NCBI RefSeq assembly: GCF_026151205.1
Contig: NC_087078.1
Span: 13,873,118 to 13,933,117, forward strand
DNA: 60,000 bases
Direction: 5' to 3'
Source of the DNA: Bolinopsis microptera
Lineage: Eukaryota > Ctenophora > Tentaculata > Lobata > Bolinopsidae
Part shown: positions 55,330 through 60,000 of the stretch, in pieces
How the letters are laid out: each line of letters opens with the position of its first letter
Position numbering within the stretch: the stretch's first letter is position 1
The notes under the pieces: model-generated
Database searches by the model: none
What the model was told of the DNA's origin: nothing
What the model saw: only the letters and a program-made list of their open reading frames with translations
Program-made: the position numbers and the translations under genes

Positions 55330-56104
55330 TTAGGATCTGGCAACGCCTCCACCTGGACCGGACTTGACTTGCTGAAAATGTGGAGTATATTTTTTAGTTT
55401 GATAAAATATTGGGTACATATGGAATGTTGATATATCATCCTTGAATACCTACTCGATGGTTTTATCCTAAAAGTTATATATTCTAAATCAAGTAAGTTA
55501 AACTAACGTACCTGTGCTTCCTGTACCAAAGCGCACAGTGGACAGCAGAAGATAGCCAGAATATCAGACACTAACGAACCCTGAGGGTAGTTGAAATTAA
55601 AGCTTATTGCAATTCAATGAATTTGTGAACAAATTTTATTTCAATTTCGGTTGGTCGGCTAAGCGATCCCATAATATACGCTGTTTTAACGATTGTTGTG
55701 GGAATCTCCTTACCTCAATTCCATGTTGTTCCCTAATTGCCCCTCTTGTTTGAAACCAGCACACAAGATTCACCAGAGGAATGAGGAACAAGATACCTCC
55801 GATTAGACAAGAACTAGCGGTTCCAGCTGCCTCCGCGTTTTGTCCGAATGTTACACAGGGTACTATCCATGCTATCAAACCTGTGGGAAAACTGATCTGA
55901 GATTGTTGAGTTTTCATAACTGTTTTATTAATAAATTTTACAGTCCTTGGTCCTAAAAGTTCACGAGGACTTTCAGAACAAAATAAGTTTGAGCATTAAA
56001 GTGAAATAATACGAAGAAAGTACTTTTTAAAAATATATATTTATCTACTCACAGGTTCCAATGTCATCCATACATCCCATAAGTCCATGTGCCCATTCAC
56101 CCAT
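55330..56104 (-). CDS. PLAC8-family Cys-rich small protein, gene 3 (four exons)
   Basis: Exons: 56,104-56,053, 55,880-55,714, 55,580-55,512 and 55,371-55,330. Exon lengths are identical to gene 2 and all sites are GT-AG. The 109-residue product begins MGEWAHGLMGCMDDIGTC. It continues with IVPCVTFGQNAEAAG, a hydrophobic stretch (GGILFLIPLVNLVCW), QTRGAIREQHGIE, GSLVSDILAIFCCPLCALVQ and the tail VKSGPGGGVARS. CCPLCALVQE is the consensus C-terminal PLAC8 motif. The first exon has GCMDDIGTC where the two paralogues have GCFDD, a small departure. This is the furthest upstream of the three in transcriptional order. Function in this organism is unknown. Confidence 0.92.
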
Positions 56105-56935
56105 AATTATAGCTAGATCTGAGAGATAATGATTTAATGTGCATACTTAAATCATTATTACTACTGTAAAACTCCTGAGCTCTGATTGATAAAATAATTT
56201 TGGGGTTCATGGGACTGGGAGCAAAAAACGTCACACCCAGGAAATTGTCTTTTGAACTAAAAAGATAGGTTCCTTCAAAATTGATCAATACAAGAAAGTT
56301 TTAATCGAGAATATAATGAGATAGTAAAGTGACAATTATAGGCACCGAGTTAAAAATATGGCAATCTAATCATAGAATAAATCCGAAAGTAAGACCTGAG
56401 AATATTTTATTCTTTGATGGCAAAGGGACAAAAGGAAATCGCGGCATGTACAGAATCGCGTTTTTTCCCATTATTTGCGACAAATTTTATGTATAGTTTA
56501 ATGTATAGTCTGTTAAAATTCGCGGTATCGCTATTTTTGGCCAAAATAATCGCGAAATCCTTTTGTCCCTGTTTGATGCGCATTGAATTTCTGGTTTCAT
56601 TCCATGCTCAACTACAACTAAACACGGAAATCGTAAAAATCTCCGAAAATATAAATTAATACTGCAGTTCACACGAATTTAGATTTTCTTACTTTAGCTT
56701 TAGAACTTCAAATATGTGCTATGTACAATATTGAAGCGCTATAAATGATGCGATGAATAGTCATCACCTCTGAGGAACGTTTGCCATATATCTAGCAGGA
56801 TTATTACACATACCATGTACGATGGGTTTATATTTCAATTTGGAACTACTATTTAAGAGGTGTCTCGTTAAGAGATACAGCAAAAAGGTATTTCAACAAA
56901 GTGACACCTGCAAAATATAAAAATAACTCAATAAT
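56105..56935. other. upstream region of PLAC8 gene 3, no other gene recognised
   Basis: Probably includes the promoter and 5' UTR of gene 3. At 56,414-56,480 and 56,525-56,590 an inverted pair (GGGACAAAAGGAAATCGCG / CGCGAAATCCTTTTGTCCC) encloses about 120 bp, probably a small foldback element. Confidence 0.5.
56422..56582. repeat. small foldback repeat
   Basis: GGGACAAAAGGAAATCGCG near 56,426 pairs with CGCGAAATCCTTTTGTCCC near 56,550-56,570, with one mismatch. The enclosed sequence also has TATTTGCGAC-type half-matches. No protein is encoded. Confidence 0.65.
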
Positions 56936-57101
56936 AACGTAATCAGCTGAGGGGGGGGGGGGGGGGGGGGTTTCCGAATGATTACGGCTGGTGTAATTTT
57001 GACACAATAGCTATATGTGTAAAACTGATTACGGAGGGGGGGGGGGGGGGGGGGGGATAAAAATGTTCCAAAAAATGATTACGAAATATGTGAACGACCC
57101 C
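56936..57101. mobile_element. truncated relative of the 43.5-kb MITE, with G20 and G21 runs
   Basis: The left part starts inside the terminal repeat (ACGTAATCAGCTGAGGGG) and the right end has the full TATGTGAACGACCCC terminus. Two G homopolymers (56,951-56,970 and 57,036-57,056) replace the shorter G-rich runs of the complete copy, suggesting slippage or base-calling error. Confidence 0.75.
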
Positions 57102-57760
57102 TATACATTGAATATACTAAACGAATAAAGATATAATTCCACCATGATTCCGACTTCAGCGGAGCTTTTTAAAGTTGACGTGGATCATCACTCAAAATAA
57201 TAACAAAATAATAACAATTCCCTATTTTACGGCACATTTATATTATAATCAGACGCCAACTTCAACCAGACAACTAGGAAGAGATCAATAGCTCATATGA
57301 ACTGGTTGTTAACACTACCACGATACCTTTCAACTCCTAACTGTGTTTGTCTGTCACTATCCAGCTATAAAGTGCCGACAGCTAGTAACTTTTACAGAAG
57401 TGCTGTATTAGCGTGTTTAAAATTGGTTTTAAAATGGAGAAAATGGAGAAACCAACATGTTTCCTGGCAGTAGAACACATTACACAAGGATTAAGGAACT
57501 GGCTCCGGTATTTCGTCTTAGTCGTAGTGAAGGAAAAATTATACAATAAACGGAATAAAATATTCCACAATCTCATCATTGTAGCTCGATAAACACCCAG
57601 CATAGTGCTAAGAGGGGGGCACAGGGGGGGGGGGGGGGCTACGAGGGGGGGGGGGTTACGAGGGCATTACTTTTCTATTCTAAGAATTGTACAGTCTGAA
57701 AGGGAAAATCATCACGATTATATGTGCACATATACTCTTATACTCTTATATCATTATCAA
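57102..57760. other. no gene recognised; G-rich cluster
   Basis: G15 at 57,624-57,638 and G11 at 57,645-57,655 separated by CTACGA, a further G-rich tract near the MITE relic. The minus-strand frame at 57,382-57,603 has no recognisable features. Confidence 0.45.
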
Positions 57761-58063
57761 TACTAGCAGGATCCCGTCTAACCCTAAAGCGGTGTCAAGA
57801 CTCGAGACACTAAAATAATTATTACCTATTTAATTCGCGTTTTTGACACCACTTGGGAGTCCAAATTTTGGGCACTAAAATTCTTATTCCTTGGCCAATT
57901 TTTTATTTTTTCATGCTAATTTGAAGGCCAGTCAAAAAAATTTCAGTTGTAAATCTTTTACGGTTTTTGCGGAAAGTCGCGACAAAGTTGATGCCGTGGT
58001 GTCAGTAAAATGGCACGGATCCATATTGATATAGATATCGTCTCGCCTTATATATAGTAAGAT
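57761..58063 (+). repeat. dispersed ~300-bp repeat, second copy
   Basis: Same element as 1906-2236, same orientation, from TACTAGCAGGATCCCG to TATATAGTAAGAT. It lacks the (TA)n expansion of the first copy. No coding capacity; the family is not recognised. Confidence 0.75.
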
Positions 58064-58469
58064 GTGTACTACTACTAGTACTACAGTTCACACAATCCAC
58101 GGTATACAGACGGACGGCGTGTTTACCTTCATGAATCAAGGTGTAAAGAAAAATGGTTTAGTTAATAAATGCATAAGTTAATAGCACCAAAAGAAAAGCT
58201 TATAAACCAGTAGCTAAGACGTTTAATAACACTAACTATTTACTTCGCACCTCGATTAGAACTATGAATAAAATATTATAAAAAATATCATTAAAAAATA
58301 AGAATAAAATATTATTTAAAAAAATATATTATTAAAAATATATAAAAACTTGCAGATGAATGGAGCTAAACTCAGGTGTAAGATGTAATAAAGTTACACG
58401 TAACTAAAGTTAGTCTGAGGAGGCCTAACTCAATACCTCGCGTCCTGTGATGGCGTTTTTCTTGTCTCA

Positions 58470-58720
58470 TATATCTTTTTCGAATCACCGCACATGACAG
58501 GGTTAAAATGCCAACCTGGCCAGTTACCGGGGAAATACTGTTTCGATGGCCATATAAGGAATTTGGTCTTATTTATCGTTAGGATTTTAGCGTAGGCGCT
58601 TCAGTTAGGGATTGGGTAAGGGTTAAGGTTGGATCAGAGCCAGAGGGTTACGGTTTTCAATTGTCCCTCAGGGCCATGTAGAGAACGTGTTTAAGTAAGT
58701 CACGTGAGTGTATTGTGATT
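58470..58720 (+). repeat. dispersed repeat cluster, third copy
   Basis: CGAATCACCGCACATGACAG GGTTAAAATGC parallels 48,272-48,305. It is followed by a short TTAGGG/TAAGGG-like run at about 58,605-58,635 and a CACGTGA at 58,700, the same ingredients as at 44.0 and 48.2 kb. Confidence 0.6.
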
Positions 58721-59733
58721 AATCATCATCCCAAAAGATATCAGAACTTCGAAAGTATCAAACAAATTAAGCACACAACCAACAACCGCATTAGAGTTAC
58801 TCACACGAAGAAGGAAGTAAAAATAAAATTCTTATATGGCGAATGGCCACCACCTATTATAATGCTATTATTTATAGCTGCTTCACAGGCACAAGACACA
58901 TCCCCCATATATTTTAGATCACTCCGCGTCAGTGGTAATTTAATAATTTTAGCTATTTAATCAAGGTTTTGGTTAACTCATGAATGAATTAGGATACCAA
59001 ACAAAAGGAGATTACTCAAATTTAACACAAATGAAATTAAAGCCACTCGTTCAATTTTGTACGGCACGGCTTTCATGTACTGCACCCTTTCGTGCACTGC
59101 ACCCTTTTATTTGAATTTCCTTGGGGCAGCACCTGACAAATTTAATTGATTTTTACTATCAAAATTGTTAACGTTTCCAAATTATTATATTTTGCAGAAA
59201 TTTGTATTTACAAAAAAATAACACTATAAGTATAACAATAATTTGTTGCACAGCGTTATGGTATCATAATCGTGTTTATATGTTATATTTGTGGAACACA
59301 ACAAGAAAATTGAAAATAATCTTGTGCGAGGGTAGGGACCCAAATGTCGTTTTCTAACCCAAATAAACTTTAAGGAGGCTTCTCATCAGTAGCCGCACCT
59401 CCTTACTTGGTTTCTGAACTGGAATTCTATGGGCTTCCAGACGGCCAGACCGAGTATTACCATCCCATCCTTCTAAAGTTCATCACAAGTAGCACCCACC
59501 TTGAAGATCTTTGACACCCAGACAAACCCCATTGGCGAACAAAATAATCAATGCATATTGCGTATGTTAACATTCGTACAATTACAAATGTACTTGTAGT
59601 TTTGCCCTCAACAAATTGAAATTGAGTCACTTTAGTATATTCATGATTAGATATATTATAAGATTAAAGTTATATTCATAATTATAATATGTAGTTAGAT
59701 GATAATGATATTATAGTTTACAGGAATTTAAGC
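58721..59733. other. AT-rich DNA, no gene recognised
   Basis: A plus-strand frame of 81 codons at 58,715-58,960 has no domain and ordinary intergenic composition. A short direct repeat (CTGCACCCTTTCGTGCACTG) lies at 59,080-59,110. Confidence 0.4.
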
Positions 59734-60000
59734 TTTTTTCTTTTCTTTTTTTTTTCTTTTTTTTAGAGAGGCTGGGCCTGGTTGGCCCACGAGAGGATAG
59801 CATATGGATGCTTTGCCTACCTCTGGGGTATGGCAGTCCTGTGGGAGGATGCCAGTGGAATCAAGATGTGTAATCAAGGATGATGGTAAGTGTTGTGAGG
59901 TGTGTCATAGATAAACGCTTAAGTGGTGGTTGAGTGTGGAAGAGAGGGGCGAAACAAGACGGCGTTAAAATAGTCGCTATGTTACACCTGTCTGGTCCAA
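59734..60000 (-). mobile_element. possible LINE 3' end on the minus strand
   Basis: A T/C-rich run (59,734-59,764) is followed by moderate-GC sequence with no frame (GGCTGGGCCTGGTTGGCCCA). This arrangement resembles the minus-strand LINE 3' end at 17.48-17.7 kb, where a T run precedes GC-richer 3' UTR. The element would continue beyond the window. Confidence 0.35.

Overview
The window is animal genomic DNA: AT-rich, with split genes, C2H2 zinc fingers, immunoglobulin-like domains, an LDL-receptor-repeat 7TM receptor, PLAC8 proteins, TTAGGG-type interstitial arrays, and several classes of eukaryotic transposon (Penelope-like, APE-type LINEs, pogo-like, mariner-like, Harbinger-like MITEs). Compact introns and this gene mix would suit an early-branching metazoan (cnidarian, sponge or placozoan) or another invertebrate. 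Nothing in the sequence fixes the phylum.

Layout. 1-310: LINE reverse-transcriptase fragment on the minus strand. 914-2439: four plus-strand exons encoding two split Ig-like domains, with a dispersed repeat inserted in the third intron. 2554-3452: pogo-like element with a transposase remnant. 3.5-7.0 kb: repeats, hairpins and transposon ends, plus one candidate minus-strand exon. 7.06-10.4 kb: Penelope-like retroelement (RT plus GIY-YIG) on the minus strand. 10.87-12.96 kb: four tandem exons, each encoding two C2H2 fingers, all with the same acceptor phase, and a fifth truncated copy at 13.38 kb. 13.53-16.48 kb: an intact single-exon gene for an LDLa-7TM receptor. 16.5-18.5 kb: AATAAA-containing tandem repeats, a candidate terminal exon and two LINE fragments.

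18,526-42,095 is one structure: five alternating forward/reverse passes over the same sequence of about 5.85 kb, with mirror axes near 21.3, 27.17, 33.0 and 38.8 kb. It equals two turns plus about 240 bp of an 11.7-kb palindromic circle. It carries an APE-endonuclease/RT LINE. The passes differ mostly by single-base indels, so this stretch looks like uncorrected long-read sequence. It is either a real palindromic array or a dumbbell-like molecule placed in the assembly.

42-60 kb: AT-rich DNA with three tandem minus-strand PLAC8-family genes. Each has four exons with matching splice phases; two encode 109 aa and one 108 aa. They lie among MITEs, a heptamer minisatellite, a dispersed ~90-bp repeat, TTAGGG-like arrays and long G homopolymers.

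The most interesting gene arrangement is the zinc-finger array. It looks like a set of interchangeable alternative 3'-terminal exons, each with its own finger pair and, in two clear cases, its own polyadenylation signal, similar in plan to insect lola or mod(mdg4). The common upstream exons are not recognisable in the window, and a Penelope-like element lies directly upstream.
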